DNA of 42,801 nucleotides from IMG/VR virus record IMGVR_UViG_3300047476_002078, positions 1-42,801 of that record; one strand, given 5' to 3'. The position numbers were made by a program, and so were the translations under genes. The notes under the pieces were generated by a model, which was not told the origin of the DNA, ran no database searches, and saw only the letters and a list, made by a program, of their open reading frames with translations. This DNA is from a virus. This document shows positions 32,780-39,196 of this stretch, piece by piece (the stretch's first letter is position 1; every line of letters begins with the position of its first letter).

Positions 32780-32968
32780 ATTTTCTTTAATGTAAGGATA
32801 AATTAATTCGTAGATGTAATTAGGATAACTAAGTAAACTGGGGTTAATTCCTTCTTTTTTCTTAGATTCTACCCACTTGTAAAATTCATTATTTTGAGGC
32901 TCGTCCCAATTATAGCAGCTATAAATTTTTTTTATTATGTCTTCTAGTAAAATTACTTTTTCATTCAT
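32762..32968 (-). CDS. Stand-alone copy of the GT8 C-terminal tail module
   Basis: 68 residues. SCYNWDEPQNNEFYKWVESK (17-36) with INPSLLSY after it aligns with SAYDWNNIDSNVFFKWCENK and ISPDKISF, the tail of the GT8 enzyme at 30292. The match covers S-x-Y-x-W, F-x-KW-x-E-x-K and I-x-P-x4-S. It is encoded on the opposite strand inside the glycosyltransferase cluster. This could be a small module that docks these proteins to each other or to a target. The start codon lies 14 bases from the divergent glycosyltransferase. Confidence 0.55.
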   Translation of the reverse strand: MNEKVILLEDIIKKIYSCYNWDEPQNNEFYKWVESKKKEGINPSLLSYPNYIYELIYPYIKENLPPNQ

Positions 32969-32978
32969 ATAATATAAT
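32968..32978 (+). promoter_or_regulatory. -10 boxes abutting start at 32983
   Basis: Two overlapping TATAAT hexamers (32968-32973 and 32973-32978) precede the ATG at 32983 by 9 and 4 bases. No ribosome site is present between. It lies next to the divergent small gene, whose start codon ends at 32968. Leaderless candidate. Confidence 0.5.
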
Positions 32979-32982
32979 TGTG

Positions 32983-33699
32983 ATGCAAAATGGGAAAACT
33001 CTTATATTTACTATAGCTTTTAATCGTCTTGAGATGATTAAATTTTCTATTTTAAATGTCGTCACTCATGCTAAAAACGCTCGTTTTGTAATATGGGATA
33101 ATGCTAGTGATCGAAAGCTTTTAGACTTTTGTCGGTACATTGTTAAAAATAACACTGAAAAGTCCCTCGAAATATTATACTTCGCATCAAAAAATATTGG
33201 TTTAAACGCAGCTAAAGAGATAGTTGAAAAATTTTCTGAGGGTTGTGAATTTATCATGAGTGTAGATGAGGATATTCTGTATCTACCTTTTAATTTTCAA
33301 TCTGATCTTCAATACTTACTAAAACAACAAGTTAAACCTTTAGGTTATGTGGCGTGTAATGTAATTCAAGATAAATTAACTAATGGTGCTAAACCTCCAG
33401 AAGATAGCTATCAAGAAATTGATGTAGGCTTACCTATTTTAATCGGACCTACCGGCGGATGGGCTTCCATGACAACCTCTTCAGTATATCAAAAAATAGG
33501 AGGATACTCTCAATCTAGCGAGGGCTTCTATGGTCTTGATGGTCTTTTTAGCAAAAAATGTCATGACAATGGTTTGTACACGGCGTTATCAAAAAATACT
33601 ATTTGTTATCATGCTACAGGTCCAAAATGGAATCATTATTTTAACTACGGTCAAATATATGATAAAAAATTAGAGATGTTTAAGAAATCAAAAACATGA
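32983..33699 (+). CDS. GT2-family glycosyltransferase
   Basis: About 238 residues; GTG at 32980 is an alternative start 3 bases earlier. GT-A motifs: LIFTIAFNRLEMIKFSI, RFVIWDNAS, NIGLNAAKE, SVDEDILYLPF (Asp-Glu-Asp near 95-97, the DxD-type site), then PTGGWASMTTSSVYQKIGGY and YGLDGLFSKKCHDNG, CYHATGPKWNH near the end. Soluble. Its last 4 bases overlap the phosphoesterase gene (ATGA). Acceptor unknown. Confidence 0.85.
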   Translation: MQNGKTLIFTIAFNRLEMIKFSILNVVTHAKNARFVIWDNASDRKLLDFCRYIVKNNTEKSLEILYFASKNIGLNAAKEIVEKFSEGCEFIMSVDEDILYLPFNFQSDLQYLLKQQVKPLGYVACNVIQDKLTNGAKPPEDSYQEIDVGLPILIGPTGGWASMTTSSVYQKIGGYSQSSEGFYGLDGLFSKKCHDNGLYTALSKNTICYHATGPKWNHYFNYGQIYDKKLEMFKKSKT

Positions 33700-34490
33700 A
33701 GTTAGCAATTACTACAGATACCCATTATGGGTTTGACGCAAAAACTCATAGAATCCATGAAAAATTTCTTACAAGATTAAAAGAAATCTGTGATTTAGAA
33801 AAAGTGGAAGCTTTAATTCATACTGGCGATTGGATTTCTAATAATCAGCATCAATTACCAAGAACTTGGAATATGTTTAGAAAATTTCTTGGAGATTTAC
33901 CAATTTTGACTGTTTTAGGAAATCACGATTTTTGGCAACAAGAAGTATGGAACAGTAAAAAAAGTAGTTATAAAAGAGATAAAATAACAACCATTCCTGT
34001 TCTCAATGAACAGCATTACGAATGGGCTTTAGAAAATAAAATACATCTTTTACAAGGAAATCCATACATAAGTAATGATATTGTTTTTTATGGATTTAAT
34101 GGTTGGTATCATCATCCTAATCCACCAACTAATGACGCTGTTAATATGTGTAAAATGTATGAAACTGCTCCGACAGGATTGTATTTTTCTTATCAAGCTA
34201 ATAAGGAATTAGAAAAAATACTAATAGATGTTGACCAGCATCCTATCAAAAAGAAAGTCTGTGTTACTCATTTTCCTCCTTACAGTAAAAATCCGAATTA
34301 CGAAATTTATTGTGCCAATACCTCTTATTTAGATTTTATATCAGAAAAATTTGATTTACTTGTTGTAGGTCATTCTCATCAAACAGAAGATTGGATTTCA
34401 AAATCTTGTAGAGTTGTTAATGCAGGAACTAATTTTGATAAATTTAGCGGTGGGTATAATAAACCGAATTTTTTAATCATAGATATTTAA
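33696..34490 (+). CDS. Calcineurin-like metallophosphoesterase
   Basis: 264 residues with the complete dimetal site: DTH (8-10), GD (44-45), GNHD (75-78), His192 in VTHFPP and GHSH (225-228). Hydrolyses phosphomono- or diesters; the substrate is unclear (nucleotides, nucleic acids or phosphoprotein). In this sugar-gene neighbourhood it could trim sugar phosphates, and in phages such enzymes also repair nucleic-acid ends. It overlaps the GT2 gene by 4 bases; the HNH gene follows after 19 bases with its own -10 box. Confidence 0.9.
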   Translation: MKLAITTDTHYGFDAKTHRIHEKFLTRLKEICDLEKVEALIHTGDWISNNQHQLPRTWNMFRKFLGDLPILTVLGNHDFWQQEVWNSKKSSYKRDKITTIPVLNEQHYEWALENKIHLLQGNPYISNDIVFYGFNGWYHHPNPPTNDAVNMCKMYETAPTGLYFSYQANKELEKILIDVDQHPIKKKVCVTHFPPYSKNPNYEIYCANTSYLDFISEKFDLLVVGHSHQTEDWISKSCRVVNAGTNFDKFSGGYNKPNFLIIDI

Positions 34491-34498
34491 GTTAGTCC

Positions 34499-34504
34499 TA
34501 AAAT
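34499..34504 (+). promoter_or_regulatory. -10 box abutting GTG start at 34510
   Basis: TAAAAT ends 5 bases before the GTG at 34510; TTATG separates them, with no ribosome site. Leaderless candidate, weaker because of the non-consensus box and GTG. Confidence 0.35.
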
Positions 34505-34509
34505 GTTAT

Positions 34510-34902
34510 GTGGTTAAAAAATCTAAATATTCAAAATTTTTATACAAAGCAAAACAGAGAAATTTAGAAGTATCTATTTCTTATACTGATTACGTTAAAT
34601 TAAAAAGCGGTACTTGTTTCTATTGTGGAACAGAGCCTTATATTCTAAAGCATTACTGCTATTTTTTAGGGATAAAGACACCATTTCCCACGATTGATAG
34701 AAAAGACAATACTAAAGGTTACACATTAGATAACACTGTCAGTTGTTGTTTCTTATGCAACAAAATAAAAGGTAATATTTTTAATTCAGACGAGATGGTT
34801 GAAATAGCTCAAAAATATTTGGTTCCTAAGATAAATTCGATTAAAGAAGAGGCTTGGGATGATTTCACCGATGATTGCAGGTATGATTATGATTTTGATT
34901 AA
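34510..34902 (+). CDS. HNH endonuclease, GTG start
   Basis: 130 residues. CFYCG (36-40), PTIDRKDNTKGYTLDNTVSC, then CCFLCNKIKG (about 78-87) form the two-Cys-pair zinc version of the HNH domain; Asp-Arg in IDRKDN takes the usual metal-site strand position. Probably a free-standing homing-type nuclease or a phage nicking enzyme. Acidic C-terminal tail (DDFTDDCRYDYDFD). Its stop abuts the convergent dioxygenase without any gap, so this is a candidate for an inserted selfish gene, although no flanking repeat is visible. Confidence 0.8.
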   Translation: MVKKSKYSKFLYKAKQRNLEVSISYTDYVKLKSGTCFYCGTEPYILKHYCYFLGIKTPFPTIDRKDNTKGYTLDNTVSCCFLCNKIKGNIFNSDEMVEIAQKYLVPKINSIKEEAWDDFTDDCRYDYDFD

Positions 34903-35652
34903 TTATACCTTGTTTAAAGTTTTTCCCATGATATTGTCTATATATCCAAACTGACAACTAAGTGTGAATCTTTCTTTTTCACATTTCATTGGATGCACTT
35001 TATGAAGAAGTCTTGGGTTCATATTGTCTAGTGTAATTAAAGTTCCGTGATTTGGTAAAACGTCTGCCAGAATACTAATTATTTCTTTTGGAAGACCTTT
35101 ATCGTCAATAGAACAATCAGATATGCTGAGATAGCCTCCATCGTTTTTAGTAAAATCTGAATCCCCTAAATACAGAATGTTGTTAAACCATGTCGAATCA
35201 GACAGATCATGATGCCATCCCAAGCTCTGATTTAATTTGTATTTGTGTGCTAACATGTAGCGATGGGTAAAATTACCATATATTGAAGTAAACCAATCCA
35301 TAGAATTTTCTACATTGAGCCAAAATTCCGTAAACATTTCAGGATAGTTATTGAAAGGTCTTTCAGATGAGTGCGGTCCATTAACCCCATTGACCCAAAT
35401 ATCTGGATGTTTTACTTCTTTCCAATCAAAACTTAGAGACTTTTTTAAATCTACATTAAAATCTGGTTCAATGACCTGACCGTTAGATGCTAGGTAATTT
35501 TTGGATTCGTAAACATCAAAAACATTTCCAGCATCAACAAAAACTTCGCTTTTTAAACAATTGAGTAGTTTGTCGGAATTTTCTTTTTTTAATTTCCTTA
35601 CAACAAAACCTTTTGAAAAAAAGTGATCTAAGTCAAATTCATCCTCGAACAT
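34903..35652 (-). CDS. 2-oxoglutarate/Fe(II) dioxygenase (P4H-like), paralogue 1
   Basis: 249 residues. Double-stranded beta-helix with complete iron ligands: His147 and Asp149 in GWHHDLSDS, His217 in NPRLLHKV, and 2-oxoglutarate-binding Arg228 in EKERFTLSCQFGY. DGGYL (171-175) and LPNHGTLIT (199-207) complete the prolyl-4-hydroxylase-type pattern. Expected: O2- and 2-oxoglutarate-dependent hydroxylation of a protein or small substrate. Last gene of a minus-strand trio overlapping by 14 bases each. N-terminal motif FDLDHFFSKGFVV is shared by all four copies. Confidence 0.85.
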   Translation of the reverse strand: MFEDEFDLDHFFSKGFVVRKLKKENSDKLLNCLKSEVFVDAGNVFDVYESKNYLASNGQVIEPDFNVDLKKSLSFDWKEVKHPDIWVNGVNGPHSSERPFNNYPEMFTEFWLNVENSMDWFTSIYGNFTHRYMLAHKYKLNQSLGWHHDLSDSTWFNNILYLGDSDFTKNDGGYLSISDCSIDDKGLPKEIISILADVLPNHGTLITLDNMNPRLLHKVHPMKCEKERFTLSCQFGYIDNIMGKTLNKV

Positions 35653-36328
35653 ATTTTTTAGTCTCTTTGTTTATTACATTATTGAAGTATCCTAGCTGAC
35701 ATACAAGGGCATAACGTGTTTTATCAGAAAAAAGCTTTTCAACTTTATGCAAAACGCTTGGGTTATAATTTGATATGGTAACAAGTGTTCCGTGATTTGG
35801 TAGAATTTTTATTTTACTTTCTACAGTGTCTTTTATTGGAATACCTTTCCCTGTTATATTACAGTGTCCTACCTCTAAATAACCTCCATCTTCAAGTTTC
35901 CATGTGTCGTCGGTAAGATATAATATGTTTAATAGAAGTGTCGCATCCGTTACATCGTAGTGCCATCCCATGCCATCATCTTTATTGTATTTATGAGCCA
36001 TGATTGTTCTATGGGTAAAACTTCCATAAAGTTTTGGAAACCATGAAAAGTATTCGGATTCAGATAAATTCTTCCAAAAATCTTGAAATAAATTAGGAGC
36101 GGAATTGAAAGGGCTTTTCTTGTCCCATAGAGGAGCTTTGGGGTGTATAATCCCATCCCAACTTTCTTTTAAAGCAACACTCGAAGGATTATCTAAAGAA
36201 TAGACATCATCTTCTTCAATATAATCATCTTTTTTTATAGCTTGTAATAATTGATCTGCCTCAGATTTATCAATTTTGGTAAATGTAAATCCATCACGAA
36301 AAAAATTATTTAGATTAAATTTTTCCAT
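35639..36328 (-). CDS. 2-oxoglutarate/Fe(II) dioxygenase (P4H-like), paralogue 2
   Basis: 229 residues, middle of the trio. Ligands: His123, Asp125 (GWHYDVTDA), His194 (NPSVLHKV) and Arg205 (KTRYALVCQLGYF). DGGYLEVG and LPNHGTLVT present. N-terminal FNLNNFFRDGFTF. A GGAGC ribosome site is present, and the start overlaps the end of paralogue 3 by 14 bases. All catalytic residues are intact, so it should be active. Confidence 0.85.
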   Translation of the reverse strand: MEKFNLNNFFRDGFTFTKIDKSEADQLLQAIKKDDYIEEDDVYSLDNPSSVALKESWDGIIHPKAPLWDKKSPFNSAPNLFQDFWKNLSESEYFSWFPKLYGSFTHRTIMAHKYNKDDGMGWHYDVTDATLLLNILYLTDDTWKLEDGGYLEVGHCNITGKGIPIKDTVESKIKILPNHGTLVTISNYNPSVLHKVEKLFSDKTRYALVCQLGYFNNVINKETKKYVRG

Positions 36329-36896
36329 ATAAATGCTCCAAAAATCCCGTCTGGCAAGATAAAGCTATGCGTGTTTTTTCCGATTTTACCGTAGATACCT
36401 CATGTAATATACAAGGATTTAAGTTATTAATTGTAACTAAAGTTCCGTGATTAGGGGAAATCTTTTTTAATACTTTGTAGGAGCCGTTATTTTTCCCATC
36501 GTTATTTATGTTGCATTGAGAAATAATTAACTCTCCTCCATCTTCAGGATAAAAAGTTTCATCTGTTAGATATAAAATACTTAATATAAAAGACCTGTCT
36601 AAAACATCATTATGTGTTTCCATAGCTTCACCTATTTCATAACGATGTGCAATAATATTTTTGAAAGAAAAATTTCCAAATAGTTTAAAAAATGCGTATG
36701 AGTTTAGACGTTTATGCCAATAGTAATCAATATCTTTATTATAAAAGTTAAGGCATGTTTGATTTCTTAAATACCCTTCAGATTTTTCTTCATAAGAATA
36801 GTTTAACTTTTTTGCTTCTTTTAGTAGCAAGTCAGCGTCGGATTTATCTATTTTTTCAACGCAGTAACCAAATTTAAAAAATAAGTTTATATCCAT
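36315..36896 (-). CDS. 2-oxoglutarate/Fe(II) dioxygenase (P4H-like), paralogue 3
   Basis: 193 residues, the shortest copy; it lacks about 40 residues between the N-terminal motif and the core. Ligands: His95, Asp97 (ETHNDVLDR), His165 (NPCILHEV) and Arg176 (KTRIALSCQTGF). DGGELIIS and SPNHGTLVT present. First gene of the minus-strand trio; TATAAT lies 9 bases upstream of the ATG, so the mRNA may be leaderless or nearly so. Confidence 0.85.
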   Translation of the reverse strand: MDINLFFKFGYCVEKIDKSDADLLLKEAKKLNYSYEEKSEGYLRNQTCLNFYNKDIDYYWHKRLNSYAFFKLFGNFSFKNIIAHRYEIGEAMETHNDVLDRSFILSILYLTDETFYPEDGGELIISQCNINNDGKNNGSYKVLKKISPNHGTLVTINNLNPCILHEVSTVKSEKTRIALSCQTGFLEHLYGKI

Positions 36897-36905
36897 CTAT
36901 ATTAA

Positions 36906-36911
36906 ATTATA
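36906..36911 (-). promoter_or_regulatory. -10 box for the dioxygenase trio
   Basis: Minus-strand TATAAT ends 9 bases before the ATG at 36896. The gap between the divergent starts is 49 bases. Plus-strand TATGAT at 36929-36934 would serve the fourth dioxygenase. Confidence 0.5.
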
Positions 36912-36945
36912 ACAACAAACGTCGTAGATATGATAGGTTTTAGTA

Positions 36946-37641
36946 ATGTTTTACGGTAAATTTGACGTAAATTCTTTTTTTAAAAATGGTCACACCGTCG
37001 GTAAACTTGATGATAATACTTCAGATTATTTGTTGAATTTGATTGAAAAAGAAAAATTTGCACAAGCTGAACAAAAGAATCTATTTTTAGACAATCCAGA
37101 TCACCCAGATGCTAAATTAGAGTATCCTGAAATATGGACAGAAAACGGAAATATCGTACAAGCTTTTTCTCGCCAAAATTACAACCCTGAATTGATACAG
37201 TTTTGGAAAGAATTTTCAGATAGTAACTTAAAATGGTTTAAAGATTATTTTGGCTCATTTGATGATATGACTATGTTAGCTCATAATTTTAAAATTAATA
37301 ATGAGATAGGTTTTCATACAGATTACATTGAAGCTTCTTATTTAGGGGTCATTGTTTATCTTGGGGATAGAAATTTCACGAAAGATGACGGAGGGTATTT
37401 GGAATTAGCTAAGTGCAAAGTAGATAATGAGGGAACGCCTCTAATCGACACAGTTCAAGTATTAAATCAAATTTTGCCTAATCACGGTACAGTGGTTTTT
37501 ATATCTAATACAAATCCTTGTTTCATGCACAGAGTTGTTCCATTAAAGTCTTGTAAAGTAAGAATTTCGCACGCCTGTAGATTCGGTTTTATTGCAAATA
37601 GAGTTAGTAAGAAAAATTTACCGAATCACGGGTATTTATAA
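36946..37641 (+). CDS. 2-oxoglutarate/Fe(II) dioxygenase (P4H-like), paralogue 4
   Basis: 231 residues, divergent from the other three. Ligands: His124, Asp126 (GFHTDYIEA), His195 (NPCFMHRV) and Arg206 (KVRISHACRFGF). DGGYLELA and LPNHGTVVF present; N-terminal FDVNSFFKNGHTV. Separate strand and promoter allow different timing from the trio. Start is about 11 bases after TATGAT; no clear ribosome site. Confidence 0.85.
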   Translation: MFYGKFDVNSFFKNGHTVGKLDDNTSDYLLNLIEKEKFAQAEQKNLFLDNPDHPDAKLEYPEIWTENGNIVQAFSRQNYNPELIQFWKEFSDSNLKWFKDYFGSFDDMTMLAHNFKINNEIGFHTDYIEASYLGVIVYLGDRNFTKDDGGYLELAKCKVDNEGTPLIDTVQVLNQILPNHGTVVFISNTNPCFMHRVVPLKSCKVRISHACRFGFIANRVSKKNLPNHGYL

Positions 37642-37655
37642 ATAAGGGGCTATTT

Positions 37656-38021
37656 ATGAAATTTAATTTTGAATACCACGGAGAAAACTACGATTTCGAT
37701 GTGATTATTGAAAAACAACTCAACAGTTATTCAATAATTTCCACAAATAAAGAAATTTCTATGAAATCTGAAGTAATGTTTCAAGAAAATGGGGATATAA
37801 GAATACTAAAACCTGTAAGTTTTATTTTAAAAGACCCAAAGATACAAATTAGTGACTACGTAATAAAAGTTTTTGTAAAAGCTACAAGGATAGCCTCAGT
37901 TTTAACCAATTTTCCTGAATTAAGCGTGGCAGATGCCAAAAATTTAATAGACCTGTTTGGTGACGAAGTGGCTATAAACTGCTCCGCTTTGAACATGAAA
38001 TTTTGTATGGAAATCCACTAA
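37656..38021 (+). CDS. Hypothetical 121-residue protein
   Basis: Alpha/beta, beginning MKFNFEYHGENYDFDVIIEKQ; C-terminal half with helices (IASVLTNFPELSVADAKNLIDLF). AAGGGGCT ribosome site. It lies between the dioxygenase and the P-loop/methyltransferase fusion, 14 bases after the former. No family is recognised. Confidence 0.5.
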   Translation: MKFNFEYHGENYDFDVIIEKQLNSYSIISTNKEISMKSEVMFQENGDIRILKPVSFILKDPKIQISDYVIKVFVKATRIASVLTNFPELSVADAKNLIDLFGDEVAINCSALNMKFCMEIH

Positions 38022-38035
38022 TATTTACTGATTAT

Positions 38036-39196
38036 ATGAAAAAAACAAACATTTTGTTAAGTTATCTAGTTACGGGTCTTCCAGATGAAGGGAAAACATC
38101 TTTTTCCATAGCTTTAGCCAAAATTTCGGGTGATTACTTTGTTAGTGGGTGTCAGCCTATTTTTAACCCTAAAAGCATAGTAATAATGTTGGATAGATCA
38201 TTTTACTTATTTATAGGAGAAAACCCAGCAACTACAAAATATTCAATAACTACAGCTATTCACAAAGATGCCAAGCTGGACAAAGACGAGTTTCTAAAAG
38301 TAGTAATTAAAGAAATTGATGAAATGTTAGAATACAACCCGAATCAGATCATAATAGAAGGCTACGTTTTAAATTTTATTAAAGAAGAAGTAGAAAATTA
38401 TTTAAAAGATAAAACATTATCTGCTCACATTAGAATGAGAAATTATGTAATACATTATTTGGATGAGGTTTATTCAACTAAGAGGTGCGAAAGTCCGAAT
38501 AGTTATACAGATGAAATAGTTGTAGCTTATAGAGATGCTATTCAATTGTTAAAACAAAAATTAGTTGAAGTTCACGGCAAAAACATTTTATCTCAAGTAA
38601 ATTATCAAGCTTTTCCTGACTTAGGAATAAATGTTAAAAATTCAGACAGCATTAAAAAATTTAAGAGCTTAAATCTAAAAAATTTACAAGACAAAAAAGT
38701 TTTGGACGTTGGGTGTAACCATGGGAGATTTTGCATTGAATCAATTAGGCTAGGTGCTTCCGTAGTTCATGGCATAGATAGTAACAAAAATTTTCTACAT
38801 ACTGCTTCAGCTTTAAATAATATTTTTTATCGCTATAACATTTCTTTTTTTGAATGTGATTTTTTAAATTTTAATCAGTCTAATTATGACATTATTATTG
38901 CTTGTTCCGTGTTTCATTATTTTAAAGAAAATCAACCTGAATTTTTTAAGAAAGCTTATGATTTGTTGGTTAAAGATGGTGTCTTAATTCTTGAAGCAGG
39001 AATATCTGATTTGCATCCAGATAAAGAATTTATTGAAAAGTATCAAAGAGGTGTGGACCCTACACCTTGTCACTTTCCAAATCATTTAGCTTTACTTGCC
39101 ATGGCTCAAGGCTTTAAGTGTGAATATCTAGGTAGTTCCGTTAATCAGCATGGGGATAGAATAAACAGGAAAGTTTATCATTTAAGGAAATTATAA
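38036..39196 (+). CDS. P-loop kinase-like domain fused to SAM-dependent methyltransferase
   Basis: 386 residues from ATG 38036 (a TTG at 38003 extends the frame into the previous gene and is less likely). About 1-185: P-loop domain with Walker A GLPDEGKT (14-21) and IIIEGY, resembling small phosphotransferases. About 200-386: class I methyltransferase with VLDVGCNHGRF (222-232), VVHGIDSNKNF and IIACSVFHYF (motif IV region), then VLILEAG. Substrate unknown; a phosphorylate-then-methylate modification of a sugar or nucleotide is one possibility. No ribosome site; TAATAT (38021-38026) ends 9 bases upstream. The stop overlaps the next start (TAATG). Confidence 0.75.
   Translation: MKKTNILLSYLVTGLPDEGKTSFSIALAKISGDYFVSGCQPIFNPKSIVIMLDRSFYLFIGENPATTKYSITTAIHKDAKLDKDEFLKVVIKEIDEMLEYNPNQIIIEGYVLNFIKEEVENYLKDKTLSAHIRMRNYVIHYLDEVYSTKRCESPNSYTDEIVVAYRDAIQLLKQKLVEVHGKNILSQVNYQAFPDLGINVKNSDSIKKFKSLNLKNLQDKKVLDVGCNHGRFCIESIRLGASVVHGIDSNKNFLHTASALNNIFYRYNISFFECDFLNFNQSNYDIIIACSVFHYFKENQPEFFKKAYDLLVKDGVLILEAGISDLHPDKEFIEKYQRGVDPTPCHFPNHLALLAMAQGFKCEYLGSSVNQHGDRINRKVYHLRKL

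Noticed and set aside
34903-37641. Dioxygenases as hydroxylases of Y-position proline in the collagen fibre
   Set aside because: The visible collagen repeats have almost no proline, so this specific substrate is not supported; other residues or proteins remain possible.
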